Source: Methylobrevis albus (GTDB lineage: Bacteria; Pseudomonadota; Alphaproteobacteria; Rhizobiales; Pleomorphomonadaceae). From it: 64,000 nucleotides of DNA. Positions 54,069 through 63,154 of the stretch are shown in pieces. Within the stretch, counting starts at the first letter, position 1. Every line of letters starts with the position of its first letter. The notes beneath the pieces are model-generated. The model was not told the origin of the DNA. It did not search any database and was given only the letters and a program-made list of their open reading frames with translations. A program made the translations under genes and the position numbers. The stretch is from NCBI RefSeq assembly GCF_015904235.1, contig NZ_JADZLT010000050.1:124001-188000 (forward strand), given 5' to 3'.

Positions 54069-54965
54069 TTACGGCCGTCTGGCGACGGCCAGCTTGTCGT
54101 TGCGCACGATCAGCCGCGACGGGTCGGCATCGGGCGGGATCGTGCGGGTCATCTGGACGGGCATCTCGGCCGGCTGCGCGGCGCTGCCGAAGGCGGCGAC
54201 CCCCTCGGCGATGATCGTGCGCTGGACCTCGGCGAAATTGGCCGTCGTGGTCCAGAAACGGGTGACGACATTGGTGCCGGCGCCGGTGAAGCCGTCGACG
54301 AAGACCACCGGGGCCGGCTCGGCGAGCACGCGGCCGTCGGCGGCGACGACGTCGTTCAGCCGGGCGACGGCGGCGGCGAGGTCGGCGTCCTTCGGGACCA
54401 TGGTCGCGAGGCTCACCATGCGGCGGCCGTTGCGGCCATGGTTGCGCAGCGGCAGGTTCCAGATCGAGGAGTTCGGCGCCAGCACGTAGATGCCGTCGAA
54501 AGTCTCGAGCTCGCAGACGAACAGCCCGATTTCCCGCACGGTGCCGGCCACGGCGCCGACCTCGATGTAGTCACCGATCTTGAACGGGCGCAACCACAGC
54601 AGCATGACGCCGGCGGCGATGTTTGTGAGCGTGCCCTGCAGCGCGAGGCCGATGGCGAGGCCGGCGGCGCCGAGGATCGCGAACAGCGAGGCGGTCTGCA
54701 CGCCGAGCTGGCTGAGCGACAGGATGATGACGAAGACGATGATGCCGTAGCGCAGCACCGCGGCGACCACCGGGCGCACCGTCGGATCGACGTGCGGGGC
54801 GCGGCCGAGCAGGCCGCTGACGCCGCGCGACACCCAGCCGGCGACGAAGAGGCCGACGACGAAGATGACGATCGCCGCGACGAGGTGCGGCACGAAGGCG
54901 ATCGACCAGGCGATCAGCGTCGCTGCGAGGGTGTCGAACTCCTGGGGGGAGAGGCTGAGATCCAT
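54069..54965 (-). CDS. MscS-family mechanosensitive channel
   Basis: The 298-residue protein has three membrane segments and the pore-lining helix with GLQTASLFAILGAAGLAIGL-like sequence (the gene reads LGVQTASLFAILGAAGLAIG), then the MscS beta domain (RPFKIGDYIEVGAVAGTV). It releases solutes on osmotic downshock. The start at 54965 gives the normal N-terminus. It sits inside the minus-strand polyamine arm, between a TIGR02594-type gene and the aminotransferase. Confidence 0.93.
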   Translation of the reverse strand: MDLSLSPQEFDTLAATLIAWSIAFVPHLVAAIVIFVVGLFVAGWVSRGVSGLLGRAPHVDPTVRPVVAAVLRYGIIVFVIILSLSQLGVQTASLFAILGAAGLAIGLALQGTLTNIAAGVMLLWLRPFKIGDYIEVGAVAGTVREIGLFVCELETFDGIYVLAPNSSIWNLPLRNHGRNGRRMVSLATMVPKDADLAAAVARLNDVVAADGRVLAEPAPVVFVDGFTGAGTNVVTRFWTTTANFAEVQRTIIAEGVAAFGSAAQPAEMPVQMTRTIPPDADPSRLIVRNDKLAVARRP

Positions 54966-55150
54966 GAGGGCGGGTATCCGGAGCGGGAGTGTCGGAACCG
55001 CGACCGCGAACGCGGCCACTGCGCCGACAACGGCGAGACCCGCGCCGAGGTTCGATTCTCCACCATCCGGACCGGCATCGCATGCAGCCGCCGCGGCGCG
55101 GCGGCGGGTCGGGGCGAGATGTCCGGGGGCGACGATCATCATGGCCCCGC

Positions 55151-55951
55151 TCAGGCCGTGCGGTCGCGGTTGCCCGCGAGGTAGCCGCTGAGTGACATCG
55201 CCGGCCAGCGCCAGGCGACGATGTCGGCGGCGCGGCAGCTCATCACGTTGACGCCGTCGTTCTGGTTGCCGCCGAGCAGATAGACGACCTCGCCGGCACG
55301 GCTCCAGAAGAAGCCGACGTGGCCGGTGCCCTCGTTGTTGCGGTTGCCGCCGGTCTTGCGCTTCACCGCGACGCAGCCGAACTTCGGATGCGCGATGCCG
55401 ATGCCGAACTCGGTCCAGGAGATTGCCGTGGTGTGCGCGATCTCCATGGTTTTCTCCGAATAGACCTGCCGGATGCACCAGCCGACGAAGGCGGCGCACC
55501 ACGGCGTCACGATCAGGCCGCTGCCGCTCGGGACCACCGGCGAGACGTGATACTCGCGGCCGCGCTTGTCGGGCGGCGTGGTGACCGCGTCGAAGTACTT
55601 GTTGATCTCGGGATTGGCCTCCTTCACGGCGCGCAGCCGCGCGGCGCGCAGGTCCTTCTCGAGGGCGGCACGGTCGTCGGCGGGCAACGACTTCATCAGG
55701 CCGCGCCGCAGCTTCTGCTCCTCGGCGAGCACCGTCTTGTAGGAGCGGTAGTCCTCCTGCACGCCCTTGCCGCCGCGCCGGAACTCGGCGACCGCCGGCT
55801 TCATCCACGGCGCCGAGCCGTAGTCGAGGCTGTCCAGCACGGCCGCGCCGATCTTCTCGGGGCCGAAATACTGCGACTTGAACGCCGGTGCGGGTGCCGG
55901 TGCGGAGACCGGCGCCGCGACCACCGCCGGCTTCGTCAGAGGAACCGCCAT
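55151..55951 (-). CDS. TIGR02594-type cell-wall hydrolase-like protein
   Basis: This 266-residue protein has a Pro/Ala-rich N-terminus, a charged helical middle (about 60-115) and a C-terminal NlpC/P60-like or CHAP-like domain matching the TIGR02594 family. Candidate catalytic residues are Cys152 (TPWCAAFVGWC), His211 (GHVGFF) and Asn229/Asn231 (GGNQNDGVNV). Cys159 may be structural. There is no plain signal peptide at the chosen ATG. Its role near polyamine genes is unclear. Confidence 0.75.
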   Translation of the reverse strand: MAVPLTKPAVVAAPVSAPAPAPAFKSQYFGPEKIGAAVLDSLDYGSAPWMKPAVAEFRRGGKGVQEDYRSYKTVLAEEQKLRRGLMKSLPADDRAALEKDLRAARLRAVKEANPEINKYFDAVTTPPDKRGREYHVSPVVPSGSGLIVTPWCAAFVGWCIRQVYSEKTMEIAHTTAISWTEFGIGIAHPKFGCVAVKRKTGGNRNNEGTGHVGFFWSRAGEVVYLLGGNQNDGVNVMSCRAADIVAWRWPAMSLSGYLAGNRDRTA

Positions 55952-56064
55952 CGCCCCATCTCCCCCACCCGGCCCCGGCACCCCGCCCGGCGGGCGCGCC
56001 TCGTCCGGGTACGCCTTACGGTCCCCGCAGCAGACGGCCTCGCCCCGCGGGGCGCAGCGCGAGC

Positions 56065-57462
56065 TCAGACGCTCAGCAGCAGATATTCCCGCTCCCACGA
56101 CGAGATGACCCGCATGAAGGTCTCGTACTCGGTCTGCTTGATCGCGCGGTAGGTGGAGACGAAGGCCTTGCCGAAGATGTCGGTGAGTTCGTCGGTCTCC
56201 TCGAACAGCGCCACGGCCTCCAGCAGGCCGCGCGGCAGCGTGTGCGGCAGGCCGCGGGCCGAGCCCTCGATCGGGTCTTCCGGCGTCAGGCCTTCCTCGA
56301 TGCCGAGGTAGCCGCAGGCGAGCGAGGCGGCCATGGCGAGGTAGGGGTTGGCGTCCGACGACGGCACCCGGTTCTCGACGCGGCGCGCCTGCGGCCCGGA
56401 GTTCGGGACGCGGATGCCGACGGTGCGGTTGTCGTAGCCCCAGTGGACGTTGATCGGCGCCGCGGTGTTGCGAGCGAGGCGGCGATAGGAATTCACGTAG
56501 GGCGCCAGCATGCACATCACGGCCGGCAGGTATTTCTGCTGACCGGCGATGAAGGCGAAGAACTCGGAGGTCGGGTTGCCCTCGGCGTCGGAGAAGATGT
56601 TCTTGCCGGTTTCGGTATCGACGATCGACTGGTGGATGTGCATCGCCGAGCCGGGCTCGCGCGACATCGGCTTCGCCATGAAGGTCGCGTACATCTTGTG
56701 GCGCAGCGCCGCCTCGCGGATCGTGCGCTTGAACAGGAACACCTGGTCGGCGAGCTGGACCGGGTCGCCGTGGCGCAGGTTGATCTCCATCTGCGCGGCG
56801 CCCTCCTCGTGGATCAGGGTGTCGATCTCGAGCCCCTGCGCCTCGGAGAAGTCGTAGATGTCGTCGAACAGGTCGTCGAACTCGTTCACGGCCTGGATCG
56901 AATAGGACTGGCGGCCGGATTCGGGGCGGCCGGAACGGCCGACGGGGGGCTCCAGCGGGTAGTCCGGGTCGGTGTTCGGCTTGACGAGATAGAATTCCAT
57001 CTCGGGCGCGACCACCGGCGTCCAGCCGTTGCGGTCGTAGAGGTTCATGATCCGCTTCAGGAGCTGCCGCGGCGCGATCTCGACCGGGCGGCCGTCACGG
57101 GTATAGGCGTCGTGGATGATCTGCGCGGTCGGGTCCGAGGCCCAGGGCACGACGGACAGCGTCGAGTAGTCCGGGCGCATCATGATGTCGCCGTCGGTCG
57201 GGTCGTACTGGAAGCCCTCGTCCTCCTCGGGCATCTCGCCGGAGATGGTCTGCGCGAACAGCGAGGCGGGCAGCGACATCACCGGGCCGCCGAAGAACTT
57301 GTCGGTCGGCATCAGCTTGCCGCGGGCGACGCCGGCCTGGTCGGGCACGACGCACTCGATATCCTCGATGCCGCGGCGCGCCAGCCACTCGCGCGCCTCC
57401 TGCAGGGAGGCGACGCCGCGGGGGCTGTCGGCGGGCGTCGCGGGGCTCGTCGGTTCGGTCAT
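56065..57462 (-). CDS. Glutamine-synthetase-family enzyme, PuuA-like
   Basis: The 465-residue protein has the GS fold: the glutamate/Mg loop VAPEMEFYLV, the ATP/ammonia region GSAMHIHQSI and NRTVGIRVP near the active site. GS-family proteins beside polyamine genes and a PuuB-like oxidase are usually gamma-glutamylputrescine synthetases, which ligate glutamate to putrescine. It is not a housekeeping GlnA, since that family carries an adenylylation Tyr loop not evident here. A palindrome at 57600-57613 is upstream. Confidence 0.88.
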   Translation of the reverse strand: MTEPTSPATPADSPRGVASLQEAREWLARRGIEDIECVVPDQAGVARGKLMPTDKFFGGPVMSLPASLFAQTISGEMPEEDEGFQYDPTDGDIMMRPDYSTLSVVPWASDPTAQIIHDAYTRDGRPVEIAPRQLLKRIMNLYDRNGWTPVVAPEMEFYLVKPNTDPDYPLEPPVGRSGRPESGRQSYSIQAVNEFDDLFDDIYDFSEAQGLEIDTLIHEEGAAQMEINLRHGDPVQLADQVFLFKRTIREAALRHKMYATFMAKPMSREPGSAMHIHQSIVDTETGKNIFSDAEGNPTSEFFAFIAGQQKYLPAVMCMLAPYVNSYRRLARNTAAPINVHWGYDNRTVGIRVPNSGPQARRVENRVPSSDANPYLAMAASLACGYLGIEEGLTPEDPIEGSARGLPHTLPRGLLEAVALFEETDELTDIFGKAFVSTYRAIKQTEYETFMRVISSWEREYLLLSV

Positions 57463-57599
57463 GATGCTTCTGCGCCTGCAGCTCTGGAAAGGGGCCGGGA
57501 GACGGCCCGCGGCGGCGAGTGCCGCCGGGCTTGGAATGGCGGGCGACCGGGGCCACCCGCCGCGCGGCAGGCACCAGATCGCGCCGAAATCCGCCTCTA

Positions 57600-57613
57600 T
57601 TTGTGATCACAAA
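57600..57613. promoter_or_regulatory. GntR operator upstream of the puuA-like gene
   Basis: TTTGTGATCACAAA is a perfect 14-bp palindrome, 138 bp upstream of the GS-like gene and just after the GntR stop. Its left 11 bases recur at 58401-58411 upstream of the GntR gene. The site resembles FadR/VanR-type GntR operators. Confidence 0.7.
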
Positions 57614-57624
57614 GAGATCGGATG

Positions 57625-58359
57625 TCAAACCCCGCGCGGCATCCGGACCTCAGATGCCGCTCCGGCATCGCTCCCCAGTGCCTCGCCGATCAGCGCCATG
57701 CCGTCGGCGATATCGAGGCGGATCGCCTCGTGCAGCCGCGCCGGATCGCGCGCCGCGATCGCCTCGATCGCCTGCTTGTGGTGGTCGACGAGGGCGGCCG
57801 TGCCGACCCGGCCGTAGACCATCCGCATGAACGGTCCGAACTGCAGCCAGACGCTCTCGATCAGTTGCAGGAACACGGCGGAGCCGGACGCGGTGTAGAT
57901 CGTGAAGTGGAAATCATGGTTGAGGCGCATGTAGGTCTCGACGTCGCCGGTGCCGAGGCTGGCGTCGATCTGGTCGTCGACCGCCTGCAGCCGGCGGATT
58001 TCGGCGCGGCCCAGGGATGGCAGCGCCAGCACCGCGGCTTCCGGCTCCAGCAGCGCGCGGGCGCGGAGAATCTCGGCGAACTTGCGCTCGCTCATCTTCG
58101 GCACCGCGATGCGGCCCTTGGCGGAGATTTCCAGCGCGTTCTCGGCGGCAAGTCCCCGGATCGCCTCGCGCACCGGCATCGGGCTGGTGCCGAGCTCCTC
58201 GGCAAGGCCGCGCAGCGTTACCGAGCGGCCCGGCTGAATGCGGCCGGTGATCAGCGCCGCGCGCAGCGCATCCGTGACGCGGCCGCGCAAACCCCGCCGT
58301 CCCTCGCCCGAAAGCTCGGCCGGATCAAGGGTTTCGACGTGGCGCTGAACCGTGGGCAT
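57625..58359 (-). CDS. GntR/FCD transcriptional regulator of the polyamine locus
   Basis: The 244-residue protein has an N-terminal winged HTH (LRGLAEELGTSPMPVREAIR) and a C-terminal FCD effector domain (from about 85, with metal-type His in NHDFHFTIY and DHHKQAIEAI). It is followed by the PuuA-like gene on the same strand and faces the pot transporter. The palindrome TTTGTGATCAC upstream of itself and of the GS gene makes autoregulation and control of the locus likely; the effector is unknown. Confidence 0.9.
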   Translation of the reverse strand: MPTVQRHVETLDPAELSGEGRRGLRGRVTDALRAALITGRIQPGRSVTLRGLAEELGTSPMPVREAIRGLAAENALEISAKGRIAVPKMSERKFAEILRARALLEPEAAVLALPSLGRAEIRRLQAVDDQIDASLGTGDVETYMRLNHDFHFTIYTASGSAVFLQLIESVWLQFGPFMRMVYGRVGTAALVDHHKQAIEAIAARDPARLHEAIRLDIADGMALIGEALGSDAGAASEVRMPRGV

Positions 58360-58835
58360 GGACGCCGACCCTCGTCGTTTGAGGTTGCCGTACCGAATGA
58401 TTTGTGATCACGTACCGAAGGAATTGCAAGCGGCCAGCCCACGGCGACAGAGGGGGATCCGGCGAGCATGGCGACGACGCGCACCGGCATATGCCCCGGG
58501 CCGGCGACCGACCGGCCGGCAACCTGCATTCCGTCTCCCGCCCTCCGCGCTTTTGCCGATCGTCCATGCGGGGCGATCCGTGCGATTCGGGGCACCCGGC
58601 CCGGCGGCGGGGCACTGGCGAGTCATGTTACGCCATCAGCCCCCTTGCGCGCCGCGGTTCGGCTTGAAAGACTATTGCTTGATCATGCCTGCTGCTTGAG
58701 CAGCGGGAGCACGTCCGGACCGGGCCGACATTGCCGTCGGACGGGCCGAGCCATCCGGCGGGTGCGTGCCCGCCGTACCATCCCGATGGGGCCCCACCCG
58801 GCCCTGCCGCACCAAAAACCGCAGAGGTGGACAGC
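58360..58835. other. Divergent control region of the polyamine locus
   Basis: I see no credible gene here. The left end holds TTTGTGATCAC at 58401-58411, flanked by two TACCGA hexamers (58391-58396 and 58413-58418). The rest should carry the potF promoter, in the less GC-rich segment near 58660-58690, but the -10/-35 boxes are not clear. Confidence 0.55.
58401..58411. promoter_or_regulatory. GntR operator upstream of its own gene
   Basis: TTTGTGATCAC is identical to the left 11 bases of the palindrome at 57600-57613. It contains the core palindrome GTGATCAC at 58404-58411, 45 bp before the GntR start at 58359, and also faces potF. Confidence 0.65.
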
Positions 58836-59942
58836 ATGCGTCAACTGAACCATTCGTGCCGCACGATCGTGGTGGCGGCCCTCGCGGGCACGCTGCTCGC
58901 GGGCGCCGCGAACGCGCAGCAGCGCGTCGTCAACGTCTACAACTGGTCCGACTACATCGGGGAGACGACCCTCGCCGACTTCGAGAAGGAAACCGGCATC
59001 AAGGTCGTCTACGACGTGTTCGATTCGAACGACATTCTCGAGACCAAGCTGCTCGCCGGCTCGACCGGCTACGACGTCGTGGTGCCGACCGGCACCTTCC
59101 TCGCCCGGCAGATCCAGGCCGGCGTGTTCCAGAAGCTCGACAAGTCGAAGCTGCCCAACCTTTCCAATGCCTGGCCGGAGATTACCGAGCGGCTGGAAAA
59201 GTACGATCCGGGCAACGAATACGCCGTCAACTACATGTGGGGCACCACGGGCATCGGCTACAACGTCGCCAAGATCAATGAGATCATGCCCGACGCGCCG
59301 GTCGACAGCTGGGAGATGATCTTCAATCCGGAGATCCTGTCGAAGTTCAAGGACTGCGGCATCAACATGCTCGACAGCGCCGACGAGATGATCCCGGCCG
59401 CGCTGAAATACCTCGGCCGCGATCCGGATTCGAAGTCCGCGGAGGACATCGAGGCCGCCGGCGAGTTGCTGAAGACAATCCGCCCCTACATCCAGAAGTT
59501 CAACTCGTCCGAGTACATCAACACGCTCGCCAACGGCGACATCTGCATCGCCATCGGCTGGTCGGGCGACATCTTCATCGCCCGCGACCGCGCCGCGGAA
59601 GCCAACAACGGCGTCGAGATCGCCTATTCGATCCCGAAGGAAGGCGCCCTGATGTGGTTCGACAACTTCGCCATCCCGGCGGACGCGCCGCATCCCGAGG
59701 AAGCGCTCGCGTTCATCAACTTCATGCTGAAGCCGGACGTCGCCGCGGCGAACTCGAACTACGTGTTCTACGCCAACGGTAACCTCGCCTCGCAGGACCT
59801 GCTCGACGCCGAGGTGAAGGACGATCCGGCGATCTACCCGCCGGCCGAGGCGCTCGAAAACCTCTACACGATCAGCCCCTACGACCCGCGCTCGCAGCGC
59901 GTGCTGACCCGGGTCTGGACGACGGTCAAGACCGGCTCCTGA
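58836..59942 (+). CDS. potF: Polyamine-binding protein PotF/PotD
   Basis: This 368-residue periplasmic protein has a signal peptide ending near ANAQ at residues 25-28 and the spermidine/putrescine-binding fold. It includes VYNWSDYIG and MWGTTGIGYN, where Trp, Ser and Asp residues cage polyamine amines in homologues. GCAGAGG lies upstream of the ATG at 58836. It feeds the PotGHI transporter downstream, and a hairpin separates the two parts of the operon. Confidence 0.93.
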   Translation: MRQLNHSCRTIVVAALAGTLLAGAANAQQRVVNVYNWSDYIGETTLADFEKETGIKVVYDVFDSNDILETKLLAGSTGYDVVVPTGTFLARQIQAGVFQKLDKSKLPNLSNAWPEITERLEKYDPGNEYAVNYMWGTTGIGYNVAKINEIMPDAPVDSWEMIFNPEILSKFKDCGINMLDSADEMIPAALKYLGRDPDSKSAEDIEAAGELLKTIRPYIQKFNSSEYINTLANGDICIAIGWSGDIFIARDRAAEANNGVEIAYSIPKEGALMWFDNFAIPADAPHPEEALAFINFMLKPDVAAANSNYVFYANGNLASQDLLDAEVKDDPAIYPPAEALENLYTISPYDPRSQRVLTRVWTTVKTGS

Positions 59943-59959
59943 GCCCGGCATCGAACGAC

Positions 59960-59986
59960 GAAACGCCCGGCTCGCCCGGGCGTTTC
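59960..59986. terminator. Hairpin between potF and potG
   Basis: GAAACGCCCGG at 59960-59970 pairs with CCGGGCGTTTC at 59976-59986 around CTCGC, a perfect 11-bp stem. It begins 17 nt after the potF stop. A three-T run lies within the right arm. It may partly terminate or protect the potF message, giving more binding protein than permease. Confidence 0.65.
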
Positions 59987-60082
59987 CACGACGGGACGGC
60001 GGTCCCGGCGCGCGACCGGCAGGGGTGCCGGCGCCGCCGGCCGCCGGGCGCAAAGTGATCGGGGCAAGGGGGCTGGCTCATC

Positions 60083-61231
60083 ATGGCGAAATCGCTCGGA
60101 CCGGTGAAACGCAAGTTCGCGCCCTGGGATGATCCGGCCGCGAAGCCGTACATCCGCTACGAGGGCGTGACGAAGCGCTTCGGCGACTTCGTTGCCGTCA
60201 ACGATCTCACCCTCACCATCTACGAGCGCGAGTTCTTCGCGCTGCTCGGGCCATCCGGCTGCGGCAAGACCACGTTGATGCGCATGCTCGGCGGCTTCGA
60301 CCACCCGACCACGGGCCGGATCACCCTCGACGGCGCCGACCTCTCCGGCGTGCCGCCCTACCGGCGGCCGGTCAACATGATGTTCCAGTCCTACGCGCTG
60401 TTCCCGCACATGACGGTGGAGCAGAACATCGCTTTCGGCCTGAAGCAGGACAAGCTGCCGAAGGGCGAGATCGAGACCCGCGTGCAGGAGATGCTGAAGC
60501 TCGTCAAGCTGGAGCCGTTCGCCAAGCGCAAGCCGCACCAGATGTCCGGCGGCCAGCGCCAGCGCGTCGCGCTCGCCCGCGCGCTCGCCAAGCGGCCGAA
60601 GGTGCTCCTCCTCGACGAGCCGCTCGGCGCGCTCGACAAGAAGCTGCGCGAGGAGACCCAGTTCGAGCTCACCGACCTGCAGGTGACGCTCGGCCTCACC
60701 TTCATCATCGTGACCCACGACCAGGAAGAGGCGATGACCCTCGCCGACCGGATCGCGGTGATGGACAAGGGCCGCATCATCCAGGTCGCGACGCCGGGCG
60801 AAATCTACGAGGAACCCAACTCGCGCTACGTCGCCGACTTCATCGGCAACATCAACGTCATCGAAGCCGGCTGCGCCCGGACCGAGCCCGGCAAGACCGT
60901 GCTCACCGCGCCGGGCATTTCGGCGACGATCGAGGTCGACCGCGACACCGGCTGCAAGGCCGGCGACAAGGCGTTCTTCGCGATCCGGCCCGAGAAGATG
61001 CGCCTGTCGCTCGACGCGCCGCCCTCGACCGCGGTCAACGCGATCCCCGGCACGATCTGGGACATCGGCTATCTCGGCGACGTCTCGATCTACCACGTCA
61101 AGCTCGAGAATGGCGCCGTGGTGAAGGCGACGCTGACCAACACCACCCGCCTCGTGGAGCGCCCCATCAGCTGGGACGACAAGGTCTGGCTCACCTGGCC
61201 GCGCGATGCCGGCCTGGTTCTCACCGCCTGA
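60083..61231 (+). CDS. potG: Polyamine ABC transporter ATPase PotG/PotA
   Basis: The 382-residue ATPase has Walker A GPSGCGKTT at 56-64, Q-loop Gln102, signature MSGGQRQRVALARAL at 154-168, Walker B VLLLDEP at 174-180 and a C-terminal TOBE regulatory domain. It powers polyamine import. It follows potF by 140 nt containing a hairpin, and potH follows after 14 nt. Confidence 0.95.
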   Translation: MAKSLGPVKRKFAPWDDPAAKPYIRYEGVTKRFGDFVAVNDLTLTIYEREFFALLGPSGCGKTTLMRMLGGFDHPTTGRITLDGADLSGVPPYRRPVNMMFQSYALFPHMTVEQNIAFGLKQDKLPKGEIETRVQEMLKLVKLEPFAKRKPHQMSGGQRQRVALARALAKRPKVLLLDEPLGALDKKLREETQFELTDLQVTLGLTFIIVTHDQEEAMTLADRIAVMDKGRIIQVATPGEIYEEPNSRYVADFIGNINVIEAGCARTEPGKTVLTAPGISATIEVDRDTGCKAGDKAFFAIRPEKMRLSLDAPPSTAVNAIPGTIWDIGYLGDVSIYHVKLENGAVVKATLTNTTRLVERPISWDDKVWLTWPRDAGLVLTA

Positions 61232-61245
61232 GGAGGACACGGGTC

Positions 61246-62157
61246 ATGGCCGCAGGTCCAAGTCGCAATCTCGGCCGCTACCTCGTGGTGGCGGTGCCGT
61301 TCGTCTGGCTGCTCGTCTTCTTCCTCGCGCCGTTCTTCATCATCGCCAAGATCTCGCTGTCGACGACGGCGATCGCGATGCCGCCCTATACGCCGGTGTT
61401 CGACGGGCTCACCGGGCTCTGGGACAATCTCGCCGAGTTCAGCTTCGAGAACTATGTCTGGCTGACCAGCGACCAGCTCTATATCCGCGCCTACCTGTCG
61501 AGCCTCCGGATCGCCTTCATCTCGACGGTGCTGCTGCTCGCGATCGGCTACCCGATCGCCTACGCGATGGCGCGCGCGCCGAGTTCGATCCGGCCGACGC
61601 TGCTGATGCTGATCATCCTGCCGTTCTGGACGTCGTTCCTGATCCGCGTCTACGCCTGGATCGGCATCCTGAAGCCGGAAGGGCTGCTCACCGTGGTGCT
61701 GCAGACCGTCGGACTGCTCGCGCCCAACGAGCAGGTCCGCATCATGAACACGGAGACGGCGGTGCTGATCGGCATCGTCTACTCCTACCTGCCGTTCATG
61801 ATCCTGCCGCTCTATGCGGCGCTGGAACGGCTCGACAACACGCTGCTGGAAGCAGCCCAGGACCTCGGCTGCCCGCCGATCAAGGCGTTCTGGCTCGTCA
61901 CCTTCCCGCTGTCGCTGCCCGGCGTCATCGCCGGCTCGTTCCTCTGCTTCATCCCGATCATGGGTGAGTTCGTCATCCCCGACCTGCTCGGCGGCTCGGA
62001 GACGATCATGATCGGCCGCACGCTGTGGACCGAGTTCTTCAACAACCGCGACTGGCCGCTCTCCTCGGCGGTGGCCGTGGTGCTGCTCCTGATCCTCGTG
62101 GTGCCGATCGTGCTGTTCCAGAACCAGAGCGCCAGGGCAACGGAGAAGGGCCGATGA
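61246..62157 (+). CDS. potH: Polyamine ABC transporter permease PotH
   Basis: This 303-residue permease has six membrane helices and the EAA loop EAAQDLGCPPIKAFWLVTFP that docks with the ATPase. It overlaps potI by four bases (ATGA) and lies 14 nt after potG. Confidence 0.95.
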   Translation: MAAGPSRNLGRYLVVAVPFVWLLVFFLAPFFIIAKISLSTTAIAMPPYTPVFDGLTGLWDNLAEFSFENYVWLTSDQLYIRAYLSSLRIAFISTVLLLAIGYPIAYAMARAPSSIRPTLLMLIILPFWTSFLIRVYAWIGILKPEGLLTVVLQTVGLLAPNEQVRIMNTETAVLIGIVYSYLPFMILPLYAALERLDNTLLEAAQDLGCPPIKAFWLVTFPLSLPGVIAGSFLCFIPIMGEFVIPDLLGGSETIMIGRTLWTEFFNNRDWPLSSAVAVVLLLILVVPIVLFQNQSARATEKGR

Positions 62158-62975
62158 ACAAGAACCTCAGCTGGTTCAACGTGACGTCGCTGACGCTCGG
62201 CTTCGCGTTCCTCTACCTGCCGATCCTGCTGCTGGTCGTCTACTCGTTCAACGAGTCGCGGCTGGTGACGGTATGGGGCGGCTTCTCGACCCGGTGGTAC
62301 GTCGAGATGTGGAACAACCAGGGCCTGATGGACGCCGCCTGGGTGACCATCCGCGTCGCGCTGCTCTCGGCGACGGTCGCGACCGTCCTCGGCACGCTCG
62401 GCGCGATCGCCCTCGTCCGCTTCACCCGCTTTCCCGGGCGGACGCTGTTCTCCGGCATGATCTACGCCCCGCTGGTGATGCCCGACGTCATCACCGGCCT
62501 GTCGCTGTTGCTGCTGTTCGTGGCAATGGGGCTCGCCCGCGGCTTCTGGACGGTGATCATCGCGCATGTGACCTTCGCCATGTGCTACGTCGCCGTCGTG
62601 GTGCAGTCGCGCCTCGTCACCTTCGACCAATCGATGGAAGAGGCGGCGCAGGACCTCGGCTGCCCGCCGGTGAAGACCTTCTTCCAGATCACCCTGCCGC
62701 TGATCCTGCCCGGCGTCATCGCCGGCTGGATGCTCGCCTTCACGCTGTCGCTCGACGACCTCGTGATCGCGAGCTTCGCGAGCGGCCCCGGCGCCACCAC
62801 GCTGCCGATGAAGATCTACAGCCAGGTGCGGCTCGGCGTGACGCCCGAGATCAACGCCGTCTGCACCATCCTGATCGGCATCGTCACCATCGGCGTCATC
62901 ATCGCCTCGATCGCGTCGAAGCGGTCGGAGGTCGAACGGCAGCGCGCCGAGCGGCTGGCGGCGGCGACGCCGTAG
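62154..62975 (+). CDS. potI: Polyamine ABC transporter permease PotI
   Basis: The 273-residue permease has six membrane helices and the EAA loop EAAQDLGCPPVKTFFQITLP. It starts in an ATGA overlap with potH. It is the last gene of the pot operon and is followed by a long inverted repeat. Confidence 0.95.
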   Translation: MNKNLSWFNVTSLTLGFAFLYLPILLLVVYSFNESRLVTVWGGFSTRWYVEMWNNQGLMDAAWVTIRVALLSATVATVLGTLGAIALVRFTRFPGRTLFSGMIYAPLVMPDVITGLSLLLLFVAMGLARGFWTVIIAHVTFAMCYVAVVVQSRLVTFDQSMEEAAQDLGCPPVKTFFQITLPLILPGVIAGWMLAFTLSLDDLVIASFASGPGATTLPMKIYSQVRLGVTPEINAVCTILIGIVTIGVIIASIASKRSEVERQRAERLAAATP

Positions 62976-62989
62976 GGGGAGTGGGTCTA

Positions 62990-63129
62990 ATTCCCTTCTC
63001 CCCCTGTGGGAGAAGGTGGCCGAAGGCCGGATGAGGGGTGCAGCCTCTCGTCGGGCTCGGAATTGGCGGTGGGGCCCATACCCCTCATCCGCCCTTCGGG
63101 CACCTTCTCCCACAAGGGGAGAAGGGAAT
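62990..63129. repeat. Long inverted repeat after potI
   Basis: Two ~50-nt arms at 62990-63039 and 63080-63129 are near-perfect inverses of each other (left part ATTCCCTTCTCC, right part GGAGAAGGGAAT). The unit has its own internal GC stems (GGCCGAAGGCC, CCCTTCGGGC) and belongs to a common Hyphomicrobiales intergenic repeat type. It lies between convergent potI and the DUF6460 gene and may act as a terminator for both. Confidence 0.85.
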
Positions 63130-63154
63130 GGTCCGATGGGTCAGGGGAATGGTT

